Assembly: GCA_964410665.1 (NCBI GenBank)
Contig: CAYPIE010000035.1
Location: forward strand, 1-56,522
Length of the DNA: 56,522 nucleotides
Direction of reading: 5' to 3'
From: CAYPIE01 sp964410665
Lineage (GTDB): Bacteria > Planctomycetota > Planctomycetia > Gemmatales > Gemmataceae
The number at the start of each line of letters is the position of its first letter. Position 1 is the stretch's first letter. Under the pieces are notes generated by a model. That model did no database searches. It worked only from the letters and a program-made list of their open reading frames with translations, and had not been told where the DNA came from. The position numbers were made by a program, and so were the translations under genes. Positions 9,635 through 19,700 of the stretch are shown in pieces.

Positions 9635-10594
9635 TTAGGCAAAAAGCGGTCGGCCGACCTGTTCGGCTAGAGCACGAGCATACACTTGGCCGGCCACGAC
9701 GATATCCTCGATGCCGAGGCCAAGCGATTTAAACAGGGTGATTTGGCTAGGATCGGTGCGGCCCGGTTGTCTGCGGCTCACAATTTGTGCGAGCTCCTGC
9801 ACATCCAACCATTTCAAGATTCCCTGTTGCACCGCCGGATACAGGTCGCCTGCCTCGAGTCGGGCTTGCTCTTTCTGATCAACGATAATCCGATCGGCTC
9901 GCCGAATCACTTCCAGATCAATTTCCGATTTCGCCAAGAAGTTTGAGCCGATCACGTTGAGGTGAATCCCCGGTTGAAGCCATTCCCCAAAGAGCACCGG
10001 TGTTCGACTGTTCGTGGCAGTACAGACGAGGTCGAGCCCCTCGGCCGCCTGGCGAGGATCGCTGACCGGCAACACTTCGAGGTTGAGTCGCTCGCTCATC
10101 CGATCGGCGAACTGATTGCGGTGTGCTTCGGTGGAGCTATAAACCAGTGCCTGGCGCAGGGGTCGTACCCGGTGGATGGCCTCGAGCTGGGTGCAGGCCT
10201 GTTTCCCGGTCCCAAACAGTCCCAGTCGGTTCGCATCCGGATGGGCCAACCACTTGGTCGCCACTCCACTCGCAGCTCCGGTACGAACTTGGCCGAGATA
10301 GTCAGCCTCCATCAAAGCAAGCAGTTCACCGGTACGCCCATCGAAAAGACTGACTTGAAATTGGGCTCCGCTGGCACTGGTGCGATACGCTTTAAAGCCG
10401 ATCACGCCCAAGGACTTCACCGCTGCCGAGAGGACATGCAGCATCACATGGTCGGTCTGGCAACGTGTCCGAGGGACATTGGTGGCCTCGTCCAGACCCA
10501 ACTTGCGAAAGCCGATCTCGACAGCTTCGAGGGCCATGTCCATAGTCAACAGAGAAGCAACATCGTCTTCGGTGAGATAGATGGGTGGCATCAC
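9635..10594 (-). CDS. Ornithine cyclodeaminase/mu-crystallin family protein
   Basis: A 319-residue NAD(P)-dependent enzyme of the OCD/mu-crystallin family. It has the substrate region GFKAYR (Lys67), LTG-like ALMEADYLGQVRTGAASGVA with Arg103, and the Rossmann glycine loop GLFGTGKQA (about 125-132). Members include ornithine cyclodeaminase, ketimine reductases and alanine dehydrogenases; the exact substrate cannot be read here. The start at 10594 (MPPIYLTEDDV) matches the usual family start; an ATG at 10618 would overlap the aminotransferase stop by 14 bases. It follows the aminotransferase directly, so the two are probably one operon for amino-acid metabolism, possibly aminotransferase product handling by an imine reductase. 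Confidence 0.87.
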   Translation of the reverse strand: MMPPIYLTEDDVASLLTMDMALEAVEIGFRKLGLDEATNVPRTRCQTDHVMLHVLSAAVKSLGVIGFKAYRTSASGAQFQVSLFDGRTGELLALMEADYLGQVRTGAASGVATKWLAHPDANRLGLFGTGKQACTQLEAIHRVRPLRQALVYSSTEAHRNQFADRMSERLNLEVLPVSDPRQAAEGLDLVCTATNSRTPVLFGEWLQPGIHLNVIGSNFLAKSEIDLEVIRRADRIIVDQKEQARLEAGDLYPAVQQGILKWLDVQELAQIVSRRQPGRTDPSQITLFKSLGLGIEDIVVAGQVYARALAEQVGRPLFA

Positions 10595-10604
10595 GGCAGG
10601 TTCC

Positions 10605-11801
10605 TTAGGCAACTTCACTGAGCAGGGTATGCAGATGTGTCAAGCCGCTATCTAATTGCTCGCGTGCACAAGCATAGGAAAGTCGAGCGCAACGATCATC
10701 GCCAAAGGCAAGCCCAGGCACGAGATTGACATGAGCATGTTCGAGCACGGCCTGGCAAAAACTGACAGAATCGGTCACGGGCCTTCCACCGATGGTCTTA
10801 CCGTAGTATGCCGAGACCGAAAAAAAGACATAGAAGGCACCTTCAGGCCGTGGGAAGTGGAGGTTGGGCATGCTGGCCAGTCGGTCACACACCAGATCAC
10901 GCCGTGCCTGGAATTCTTGACGCATCTGCTCGACACAGTCTTGTGGACCGGTGAGAGCGGCTAAAGTGGCAAACTGGCTGATGCTACATGGGCAACCGGT
11001 TTGTTGGGATTGGATGGCGTTCATGGCTTTAATCAAATGCGGTGGAGCCACTGTCCAGCCCATCCGCCAACCCGTCATCGCATAGCTTTTACTCGCCCCA
11101 CTGATGGTCACCACCCGGTCACGCAACTCGGGAAACAAGGTCGCAACACAGGTGGGTTGCTGGTTCCCGAAGATCAACTGTTCATAGATCTCATCGCTCA
11201 TAATCAACACGTCGGTATCGATGAGTTGTTCTAAGAGGGCGATCAGCTCATGACGTGTGTACACCGTTCCTGTGGGGTTGCACGGAGAGTTGAGCATGAG
11301 CAAACGGGTTTTGGTCGTAAGGGCATCGCGAAGCTGCTTAGCGGTGAGCTTGTAGTGCGAATCCGGCTCGGTTGGGATCAGAACGGGGTGAGCACCGGTC
11401 ATCGCGACGAGATCACTGTAGCTTACCCAATAGGGCGCGGGGATGATCACCTCATCCTCTGGATTGAGTAGGGCAGTGAGTGCCGTATGAATGGCATGCT
11501 TGGCCCCATTGGAGATCAAGACCTGTTCGGAAGTGCATTCGAGCCCATAGTGCTGGACATACCAGTGGGCAACAGCTTGGCGAAGTTCGGGAATCCCTGG
11601 AGCAGGGGTGTAATGGGTTTTTCCGGCGGCAATGGCCTCGCGGGCGGCTTGGCAAATATGGTCGGGAGTGGGAAAATCCGGCTCACCGACACTAAAGTCA
11701 GCGATTTGGACACCTGCAACGCGTAATTCGCGGGCTTTCGCGGCGGCAGCCATCGTTGCCGAAGGTTGAATCGAGCGGGCTAAGTGGGAAAGCTGGATCA
11801 T
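10605..11801 (-). CDS. Class I/II pyridoxal-phosphate aminotransferase (aspartate aminotransferase-like)
   Basis: A 398-residue fold-type I aminotransferase. Visible residues: YTPAPGIPELRQAV, NSPCNPTG with Asn175 contacting PLP, SDEIYEQL with Asp203, and SGASKSYAMTGWRMG with Lys238 as the Schiff-base lysine and Arg246 nearby. The layout is that of the bacterial aspartate/aromatic aminotransferase subgroup Ib, which moves an amino group between aspartate or a related amino acid and 2-oxoglutarate. Length is normal for the subgroup. It is the first gene of a pair with the ornithine-cyclodeaminase-family gene. Exact amino-acid preference is not deducible. Confidence 0.92.
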   Translation of the reverse strand: MIQLSHLARSIQPSATMAAAAKARELRVAGVQIADFSVGEPDFPTPDHICQAAREAIAAGKTHYTPAPGIPELRQAVAHWYVQHYGLECTSEQVLISNGAKHAIHTALTALLNPEDEVIIPAPYWVSYSDLVAMTGAHPVLIPTEPDSHYKLTAKQLRDALTTKTRLLMLNSPCNPTGTVYTRHELIALLEQLIDTDVLIMSDEIYEQLIFGNQQPTCVATLFPELRDRVVTISGASKSYAMTGWRMGWTVAPPHLIKAMNAIQSQQTGCPCSISQFATLAALTGPQDCVEQMRQEFQARRDLVCDRLASMPNLHFPRPEGAFYVFFSVSAYYGKTIGGRPVTDSVSFCQAVLEHAHVNLVPGLAFGDDRCARLSYACAREQLDSGLTHLHTLLSEVA

Positions 11802-11926
11802 GTTGGTGGGCCGTGACTTGGTGGTCCAGTTGGGTTCGCATGGTCAATCCTGTTCATGCTAGGATCTGGCCAGCGAATGCCAAGAGAAACTCGTCCTTGA
11901 TCCGATAAGAGGGTGCGACGGACAGC

Positions 11927-13267
11927 ATGCATATCGCACATTTTATCCACCGCTACCCACCGGCACTTGGGGGTTCCGAGCGTTACTTCGCACGACTCGG
12001 CGACTATCTCGTGCAACGCGGGCATCAGGTAACCGTTTGGACCACGAACGCAGTAGATCTCGAGGCGTTCTGGCAGTCACAGTCTCGGCGGGTTGCTGCC
12101 GGGATTGTGTGCGAGAATGGATTGACCATCCGTCGCTACGCACCGTGGCTTTGGCCTGGTCGACGATATATGTTGAAGTCGCTTTCTCTTGTACCATGGC
12201 CACCCCTGCAGGCCATGAGCTTGCCGTGCAACCCGATCGCTGTCCACATGTGGCGCGACGTAGGGCAATGTCGCGAGCAATACGATGCGGTCCACGCCAC
12301 GGCAATGCCCTATGGCTGGCCTCTGATGTGTGCTCTCCGGCTCGCGCGTCGACAACGAATCCCTCTGTTGATCACTCCGTTTCTCCATCTCGGCGATCGA
12401 CTACAAAAGCGAAATCGAACACAGCGGAAATACACGCTGCCCGGATTATGTTGGCTTCTTCGACAGGCAGACGGGGTGTTTGTGCAGACGCCCTCGGAGG
12501 CGGAGGCGATCGAAGCACTCGGGATTCCTCCCCAGCGTATCATTTTACAGGGACTTGGTGTCGAGCCCTCCGAATGTACGGGCGGCAACCGCCAGCGAAT
12601 TCGCCAGCAATGGGGGGTTGGCGACAACACCGTCGTGATCGGGCATCTGGCCAACCAGAGCGTGGAAAAGGGCACGGTCGATCTCTTGCGGGCTGCCAGT
12701 CGAGCCTGGCAGGCCGGAGCTGGCTTTCGCCTGGTTCTTGCCGGACCCGACATGGCCAACTTTCGCCGCTTCTGGGCGGACTACTCGGATGCCTCGGAAG
12801 TGATCCAACTTGGGGCGCTGGATGAGGCCCAGAAGCGTGACTTCTTTGCGGGGCTCGACCTGTTTTGTTTGCCATCGGTGTCCGATTCGTTTGGCTTGGT
12901 GTTGCTCGAAGCCTGGGCGAATGGCCTCGCGAATGTCGCTTATGAGGCGGGTGGGATCGCCGATGTGATCCAACATCAACGCGATGGCATGCTGATTCCT
13001 TGTGGCGAGATTGCAACCCTGGCCACAACACTCATGGCTCTTGAACGAGATCAAGTTTGGAGACAAAAGCTTGGAGCAGCGGGACAGCAACGCTGTCGAC
13101 GAGAATTTACCTGGCAAGAGAAACTGGCCCAGATAGAGCAATGGCTGCTCCGGTTTCATTTAATTGGCCGTGGCCCTGAGGGCCATCGACAGAAAGCTGA
13201 TGATGCCGCGAAGGCTACCATAGCTCCGGTGTGTCAGGATCGATCCAATCTACGCCAATTACAGTGA
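11927..13267 (+). CDS. Glycosyltransferase family 4 (GT-B)
   Basis: A 446-residue GT-B enzyme. The N-terminal domain begins HIAHFIHRYPPALGGSERY, with the glycine-rich acceptor loop (P-x-x-GGSE) of GT4 enzymes. The C-terminal donor domain has IGHLANQSVEKGTVDLLRA, LVLAGPD and the EX7E-like nucleotide-sugar region PSVSDSFGLVLLEAWANGL. It probably transfers a sugar from an NDP-sugar to a surface glycan or lipid. The last about 40 residues (after QWLLRFHL) are polar and outside the fold. It is divergent from the aminotransferase and not in an obvious operon, so acceptor and sugar are unknown. Confidence 0.9.
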   Translation: MHIAHFIHRYPPALGGSERYFARLGDYLVQRGHQVTVWTTNAVDLEAFWQSQSRRVAAGIVCENGLTIRRYAPWLWPGRRYMLKSLSLVPWPPLQAMSLPCNPIAVHMWRDVGQCREQYDAVHATAMPYGWPLMCALRLARRQRIPLLITPFLHLGDRLQKRNRTQRKYTLPGLCWLLRQADGVFVQTPSEAEAIEALGIPPQRIILQGLGVEPSECTGGNRQRIRQQWGVGDNTVVIGHLANQSVEKGTVDLLRAASRAWQAGAGFRLVLAGPDMANFRRFWADYSDASEVIQLGALDEAQKRDFFAGLDLFCLPSVSDSFGLVLLEAWANGLANVAYEAGGIADVIQHQRDGMLIPCGEIATLATTLMALERDQVWRQKLGAAGQQRCRREFTWQEKLAQIEQWLLRFHLIGRGPEGHRQKADDAAKATIAPVCQDRSNLRQLQ

Positions 13268-13627
13268 ATCGTCGTTCACATGCTTTGGATCGGCACCCAA
13301 GGAAGAGGGCAGGATCGTTCAGACGTGTAGACGTCTGTGAGGTGGAAACGAGCATGGTAAACAACGGTAGTATGAACCTAAAACCAAGCGATCGAGACAA
13401 TCTTGCGGACGCGTCATTGGCGAACTGTATTCTGATCATTTCCGGACATTTCTAGACTTTATTCGGGTCATTTCCGGGGACTTTACGGTCCATATTGGCA
13501 TCAGGAACTAGCCCAGGAGAAAAGGCTCGCGGTTTTGAGCGACTTCTACTATATATATATTTATAGTAGCTGGAACAGCATTTCGGTCGATTCTGGACAA
13601 GCCCTGACAAGACACTGCTCCCGCTAG
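13268..13627. other. Intergenic stretch with short repeats and an AT-rich hairpin
   Basis: No convincing gene. It holds two copies of a TCATTTCCGG-containing motif (13434-13450 and 13466-13480) and an AT-rich inverted repeat, CTACTATA at 13546-13553 with TATAGTAG at 13562-13569. The hairpin lies between the convergent ends of the glycosyltransferase and M24 peptidase genes and could serve as a weak 3'-end structure. Confidence 0.5.
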
Positions 13628-14827
13628 TCAGCTTTGACCAGGTTCGATCACGATACGATCGATTTCATTCTGGATTGGCTGCCCGGTAACGTGGACTTGG
13701 CCATGTGCGTCGATATAGACATCCACCTCGTTGCGAACCCCGAATTCGGGTAAATAGATGCCCGGTTCTACCGAGAAGCAGGTACGCGGCATGATACGCC
13801 GCGTCTCGTGGGTCTCAAGGTTGTCGATGTTCGCGCCGTTGCCGTGAGTCTCCTGGCCGATGGAGTGGCCGGTACGATGTGTAAAAAACGCTCCATAACC
13901 TGCTTGGTCGATCACCTCGCGGCATGCCTGGTCTACCTGCCAGCCTTCAAGCGCCTCGCCGCCGGCGAAGGCTTGCCGAACGCGCTCAATCGCTGCATCG
14001 CGGGCATCGCGGACGATGGCAAAAATCTTGGTGAACATCTCGGGGACATCGGTGCCGATGAATGCGGTTCGGGTGAGATCGCTGAAGACCGCACGCGGTC
14101 GCTCCAGCTTCGCCCATAAATCAATGAGTACATAATCACCGAGTTTGATTGCAGTATCATGGTCCCGATTCGGGGCATAGTGGGGATTGCCGCTATGGGG
14201 TCCAACAGCAACGATGGGGGCAGCGTCCGTGACCAACCCAGAGCTCCGAAAATGTTCAAGAATCCGATCTTGTACGGCAACCTCGCTGGTCTGGCCATGG
14301 TTGCGGATCTGCTCGATCATAAACTGATGCGCTACATCAAAGGCCGCGCGGGTGTGCCTGGAAGCCTCTTGATGCATTGACCACTGGGCATCGTCCCAGC
14401 AAGCTTCAAACTGTTGAATGAGGTCCCCGGATGGCATTACTTCAACTCCGCACGAGCGGACCAGTTCGAGTGTCCCTGCGTCCACTCGAGAGATATAAGG
14501 ATTCGCATTGCGGGGCACATATTCCATAGCGATACGGTGAGCTCCATGGAGCAGTTGGCCTACACCCGCCTCGAACTCCTGCCAGCGGAGGTAGATGTGC
14601 ATTTCACCGGGCAAATGGTCGAGAGTACCAGTTTCAATGCGATGGACCAGCTTGCGTGGTTCGCCCTGGGCTGGGATGAAGTATAACCAACGGCGCGATA
14701 GATGAGCATCCTCGGGTAATCCGACGACCCGCCTAGCTAATGGATTGACACCGCGGAAGTCGTATAGCAGCCAGCCGTCCAGCTGGGATTCTTGGATGGC
14801 TGCTTGGATCGCTGCCAAATCGAACAT
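13628..14827 (-). CDS. M24-family metallopeptidase (Xaa-Pro dipeptidase/aminopeptidase-like)
   Basis: A 399-residue pita-bread-fold peptidase. The N-terminal creatinase-like domain (about 1-150) is followed by a catalytic domain with the five expected metal ligands: Asp236 (VLIDLWAK), Asp250 (VFSDLTRTAF), His321 (HRTGHSIG), Glu354 (FSVEPGIY) and Glu367 (RNEVDV). All are present, so it should be an active dinuclear metal enzyme. Related proteins cleave Xaa-Pro bonds, but creatinase-type relatives act on non-peptide C-N bonds, and the substrate is not certain. No signal peptide, so cytoplasmic. Single gene, divergent from citramalate synthase. Confidence 0.9.
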   Translation of the reverse strand: MFDLAAIQAAIQESQLDGWLLYDFRGVNPLARRVVGLPEDAHLSRRWLYFIPAQGEPRKLVHRIETGTLDHLPGEMHIYLRWQEFEAGVGQLLHGAHRIAMEYVPRNANPYISRVDAGTLELVRSCGVEVMPSGDLIQQFEACWDDAQWSMHQEASRHTRAAFDVAHQFMIEQIRNHGQTSEVAVQDRILEHFRSSGLVTDAAPIVAVGPHSGNPHYAPNRDHDTAIKLGDYVLIDLWAKLERPRAVFSDLTRTAFIGTDVPEMFTKIFAIVRDARDAAIERVRQAFAGGEALEGWQVDQACREVIDQAGYGAFFTHRTGHSIGQETHGNGANIDNLETHETRRIMPRTCFSVEPGIYLPEFGVRNEVDVYIDAHGQVHVTGQPIQNEIDRIVIEPGQS

Positions 14828-14983
14828 AGTGCAGTTCCTTCGATGCCAGATTGGGAGTAGTTATTTTTCAGTGTATCGGCCAGGAAGCTGAGGGCGAGAG
14901 CGTGTTTCATCGTGGTGATAGGTAGATCAGAACACGGGACTCGAGCGAGCACAGTAGCAACTGGGGGGACGACAGCGAGCGAA

Positions 14984-15011
14984 TTGACAGGGGAGCCATC
15001 CGTTGTATATT
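14984..15011 (+). promoter_or_regulatory. Sigma70-type promoter of citramalate synthase
   Basis: TTGACA at 14984-14989 and TATATT at 15006-15011 are separated by 16 bases. This near-consensus pair would start transcription around 15018, about 50 bases before the ATG of the citramalate synthase gene. Confidence 0.65.
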
Positions 15012-15069
15012 CTTTCATCACTGCATTTATTCTTGATTTTCTTCGGATGGCAAGGCTGGGACGAGCTGC

Positions 15070-16638
15070 ATGAGCCGAATCCACGTCTACGACACTACGC
15101 TCCGCGATGGCAGCCAGGGCGAGGGAGTCAATTTCTCGTTGCAAGACAAGCTCTTGCTGACTCGACGGCTGGACGAGCTGGGGATTGACTTCATTGAAGG
15201 CGGCTATCCGCTCTCTAACCCGAAGGATTTTGAGTATTTTAAGGCCGTCCAGGACGTGCCTCTGCAACATACCCGGGTGGTCGCCTTTGGCATGACGCGG
15301 AGAAAGCATGTCCATCCGAGTGAGGATACTTGCTTGAAAGCCTTGCTCGATTCCCAAGCACCTGTGATAACCATTGTGGGCAAGACTTGGGATCTGCACG
15401 TGACTGAAGTACTTGGTGCGAGTCTGGAAGAGAACTGTGCCATGATCCACGATTCGGTCGCGTATTGCCGCGAACAGGGTCGTGAGGTGTTTTACGATGC
15501 TGAACACTTCTTTGATGGTTTTCGGGCAAACCCGGAATATGCCTTAAAAACACTCCAAGCCGCCGAATCCGCTGGCACCTCCGTGGTGATTCTTTGTGAT
15601 ACCAACGGTGGCACCATGCCCGAGGAAATCGGCGAGCGAGTTCGGACGATGCGGCAAGCACTCCGGTGTTCCCTGGGAATCCACTGTCACAATGACTGTG
15701 ATCTAGCAGTTGCCAACACGCTCGCCGCGGTGCACGAAGGGGCCACTCAGGTCCAAGGAACGATTAATGGCCTTGGCGAACGATGTGGAAATGTCGATCT
15801 GATTAGCGTTGTGGGCAACTTAGCCATGAAATATGGCAGGCAGGTGCTCAAGCCAGATAGTCTGCAACGACTCACGGAGCTCTCACGGTATGTCTATGAG
15901 TTAGCGAACATGAACTTTCGCACCAGTCAACCCTTTGTTGGGAGCAGTGCGTTTGCGCACAAGGGGGGAATGCATACTCATGCGGTGGCCCGGATCCCGC
16001 ATAGTTATGAGCACATTGACCCCACCACCGTGGGTAATGAGCGTCGCATGCTAGTGAGCGAACTATCCGGTCACTCCACCATCCTTGCTAAGACCACGAA
16101 ATATCAGATTGCCTCAGATAAAGTCCTGATGTCGCGTATTCTTCATCAACTCCAAGATCTGGAAAATGCGGGCTATGAATTTGAGGCGGCCGAAGCTTCC
16201 TTTGACCTTCTGGTGAAGAAGGCCTGCGAATTGTATCAACCTTGGTTCGAACGCCTCGCCTATCGGGTCAACATTGAGGCAGCTCGCGGCAATTCCGAGG
16301 CTATTACCGAGGCTACAGTGAAGCTTGGTGTGGAAGGACAGCTTCAGCATACAGTCAGTGAGGGAGATGGTCCAGTCAATGCCTTGGATGGCGCACTTCG
16401 CAAGGCGTTAGTGCCGTTTTATCCACGACTCGAAGAGATGCAATTAGTGGATTACAAAGTGCGGGTTGTGAATGGGCGCGATGGAACTGCAGCACGAGTT
16501 CGTGTGGTCATCGAATCGCGTGATCAGGATGCGATCTGGGGCACCGTTGGAGTTAGTGAGAACATCGTCGAGGCTAGTTGGCTGGCACTGGTCGATAGCA
16601 TCGAATACAAGTTATTCAAAGACCAAGAAAGCGGCTGA
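15070..16638 (+). CDS. cimA: (R)-citramalate synthase
   Basis: A 522-residue member of the DRE-TIM/isopropylmalate-synthase superfamily. YDTTLRDGSQGEGVNFS at the N-terminus and GIHCHNDCDLAVANTLAA supply the metal-binding Asp and HxH. The GEGVNFS wording, the overall length and FRTSQPFVGSSAFAHKGGMH identify the citramalate synthase branch rather than LeuA. It condenses acetyl-CoA with pyruvate to (R)-citramalate, the first step of the threonine-independent route to isoleucine. The last about 130 residues look like the LeuA-type regulatory dimer domain, which normally binds isoleucine. It has a good promoter at 14984-15011 and ends convergent with the kinase-tubulin gene. Confidence 0.93.
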   Translation: MSRIHVYDTTLRDGSQGEGVNFSLQDKLLLTRRLDELGIDFIEGGYPLSNPKDFEYFKAVQDVPLQHTRVVAFGMTRRKHVHPSEDTCLKALLDSQAPVITIVGKTWDLHVTEVLGASLEENCAMIHDSVAYCREQGREVFYDAEHFFDGFRANPEYALKTLQAAESAGTSVVILCDTNGGTMPEEIGERVRTMRQALRCSLGIHCHNDCDLAVANTLAAVHEGATQVQGTINGLGERCGNVDLISVVGNLAMKYGRQVLKPDSLQRLTELSRYVYELANMNFRTSQPFVGSSAFAHKGGMHTHAVARIPHSYEHIDPTTVGNERRMLVSELSGHSTILAKTTKYQIASDKVLMSRILHQLQDLENAGYEFEAAEASFDLLVKKACELYQPWFERLAYRVNIEAARGNSEAITEATVKLGVEGQLQHTVSEGDGPVNALDGALRKALVPFYPRLEEMQLVDYKVRVVNGRDGTAARVRVVIESRDQDAIWGTVGVSENIVEASWLALVDSIEYKLFKDQESG

Positions 16639-16737
16639 ATCAAGGGTCCCGTGGGCTGAGTTGCCGTGGGTGACTTGCTGGTGCAATTTGACAAAGGGTC
16701 CGACCGCATCGAACGGCTAATACCGCGACAGATGTGG

Positions 16738-19700
16738 TTAAGAAGGCGGCAGCCAGAGCACATCCATGCGGGAATGGGGAGTGGCATCCTCTTGTTTGAG
16801 ACGCTTCTCATACACATCCTGGGCGATGGGCCCGAGTTGTGGCAGCTCATTTAGCTTAAAGTGACGCATTTCACGATAAAAGACAATTTCATCTGCTGCA
16901 CAGGTGCGGGTGAACTCGACGTCTGGCAGCGTATCCTGGACTAGGCTAAAAAACTGCTCGCCATCACCGCCAGTTGGTGCAGAAACTAAGCAGAAGTCAG
17001 GATGGATTCCTGCTTTGGGGCTAAGAAAGGAAGGGACGGCTTCATCATAGGCGTTAATGATGGTGCGTTGTGCATCCTGGGCTGCCTGCTCACGCTTACG
17101 GAAGAAGACCTCAGCAGTATTGGAACGCTCAAGGCGGTGATTGAGAAACTCGACGGCTTTGTCTTCCATAAGACCACGCAAGGCGATCCAATGGTCGTTG
17201 GTCTCCAAGCAAACTTGTGTCAGCGAGCCAAATTGCCGGCGAATCTGCACCTGAAGATCGGTGTCAAATTGGTTAAATTCATCCAGAGCTACCGAATCGA
17301 GAAACTGATCTGCCGCATCCTCGATTGTTTTGCATCCGGGGGGGAGGATATATTCGGCGATGCCGCGGGTGACCCGGCAGGGATCACTTGCCGCTAGTTC
17401 ACGGAGACTCCGGGTGAGCTCATTGAGACGGATTCGACAGAAGTGAATGTCGCGAAGATAGTCCTGAGCATTCCCAAGCAGAGAGCGATATACCGACCGT
17501 GCGGTGCGTACGAGGATCTCACGGTATCGCAGGACCGGAAAGCGTTCGAGTTGTTCGAGGAGTTCAGGTGTCACACCGCGATTGGTATGGGCGATGGTAC
17601 CAATCAAGGGCATTAGGCGCCGATAGGCGTCCTGGACCTTGTCCTCAATCTCTTCTTCCATTTTTTCCAGGGACTCGATGATCTGTTTGAGCTGCGCGGT
17701 AATCTGTCGAACGATTTCCTCAGCGCCAGCGACCCGATGGCCGGGTTCCTCTACGAAGTGCATGGCCATTTCAGTGATCTTGGCCTCGGCTTCTTTGATC
17801 ATGCCTCGAGTCGAACGCCCTAGGGCATCTGTCAAGCGGCCAGGAGCCTGGTCGTTTTCTGTTTCGGGCCGGCCAAGCTGATGAAACATCTCGTCAAGGA
17901 CCAGACAAGCGCTGCGAGCGTCGTAGCGACCACCCCGGGCGGAAACACCTGCGGCAAGCGGTTCGAGCATGGCGGCGAAATACTGTTCGGGAGGCTGTTC
18001 GAAGAGTCGGGTAGCATCGTCGCGAAGTCGTGTAATGAGGGTTTGCGGATCAAGGAGGCGCCGCTCCCACTCTTCGTCCAGCCAAAGGCGAAGGGGTTCT
18101 CGGAGGTGTTCAACCGAATCCGCAGTCCAATATTGCAGCATCCGAATACAAAAGCGTCGCGTGGATGCTTGGAGCAGACGCTGGCGGGGCCAGGCCAAGC
18201 GGAACAAACCGAAGCTTTGACATTCGACATTCGGCCGGAGCGAATGGCGTGTTCCAGAGGTACGCACTTCCTCCATCGTCCGACCAAGCGGTGTTAGCAG
18301 TTCTTGGATCAGCAAACCTGCCGCGCGATCGCCTGCTTTGCGAAGTTTTCGAGGTTCTTCCAGTTTCGAAAGGGGGATCAACACACACCGGCTAAAGGGA
18401 CGGTCACGGTCGATCACCGGATCGAGCCGTGTATCAAACTTCGTATGATACACAGTGTTCGGCGCACTGAAGTGCGACAATTCACGGAGGGCGGCATGGG
18501 CGTTGATGATCGGTGCCGCTTTTGGACTGAAACGGTCTACGGGTGGGAGGAAGAAAATCCCAATGACTTCGGGATGGGTGTAGCCCAGCTGGCGTAGGGC
18601 GTGCCGAATAATATACGCCAGGTCTAAGAACATCCCGCTCCCTGAGCCCCCGGTGAGACTACACACTAGATAGATGCGAGGCCGATTGGTACGGATGCCG
18701 AGCCCAGTTTGTCGTTCTGCTTCACGCAATGGCTCCATCTCGGTGAGCTTCTCCAACAATTGTCGCAGTCGTGCCATGATCAAGCGGAAGTTGTCACATA
18801 AGGCCAGTCGGCCGAACGCCCGCAGTCCGATCGTCGAAGGATTGCGAGGCATTTGATAAAGGACTTGATTGTTGAGCCACTTATCGACCGGAGGTAGACC
18901 ATCGCGACGCAGATAGTGCCCCGGTCGATTCAAGCGTGCCAACAGCACATCCTCCATCGACAATGCCATGGGAGGGGGTGCCGAGGTGGCTTCCTGAACC
19001 GTTTCAGGATCGGTATCCAAATGAAGCGTGTGCAAATGTGGCAGCTTTCGTCCGGGTCCGAACCGTTCGTGCGTCGCAACCAGAAACTGCTGTAGTCCAA
19101 CCAAACCGATGCCCCCGACACTCATCAGTAAAGCGGGGAACAAGACTCCAGGCCCCGTCTCCTCCGGAGGAGCTTTGATCGATTCGGCGGCGACGGTCTT
19201 CGTTGCCGATGCCACCCCGTTTGTCTGCCCCATCATTGCCCGTAAGCTTCGGGTGCTCAACACCTGGCCTTGGGTGGTCAACGCCGGCAGGCTGCGTCCC
19301 ATGGGCGGCACCGGTGCTGGCATTGGAGCCTGAGAGGGCATCGGCGCTCGACGATTTACAGGGGGTTTGGCCGGAGGGGCCAGTGCTGCTTCACGGCGGT
19401 CATAGGTTTTTGATGAAGAAGGCGTTTGTAGCTCAAGCTGATCGTCGGGGACGACCGGGGGCACTGAGACCGTGGTGCTCGGCGAGTTGGTCGCATGACG
19501 TAAAGAGCGGGCAAACTCGCAACAAAGCGGGAAGCGATCGCTTGGTTTTTTAGATAGTGCACGGGAGACAATCGCCCGATCATGCTCCGGAAGGGGATTG
19601 AGATTGGGACTTCCCGAAATGTGTTGCAACACAAGCTGCCGTGGATTAGTCCCTGAAAAAGGACGCACTCCGGTAAGCAGTTCCATGTAAACAATGGCGA

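Noticed and set aside
9962..10621. A 219-codon plus-strand frame opposite the ornithine-cyclodeaminase-family gene
   Set aside because: It mirrors a gene with clear NAD-binding and catalytic motifs, and its own translation has no recognisable domain.
12037..12825. A 262-codon plus-strand frame within the glycosyltransferase gene
   Set aside because: Shadow of the GT4 gene in another frame; Arg/Ser/Pro-rich translation with no motif.
13546..13569. AT-rich hairpin as a strong terminator
   Set aside because: Only 8 AT-rich base pairs and no T-run; kept as a weak structural note only.
14737..15507. A 256-codon minus-strand frame across the start of cimA
   Set aside because: It overlaps both the M24 start and cimA, whose catalytic motifs are certain, and its sequence has no domain.
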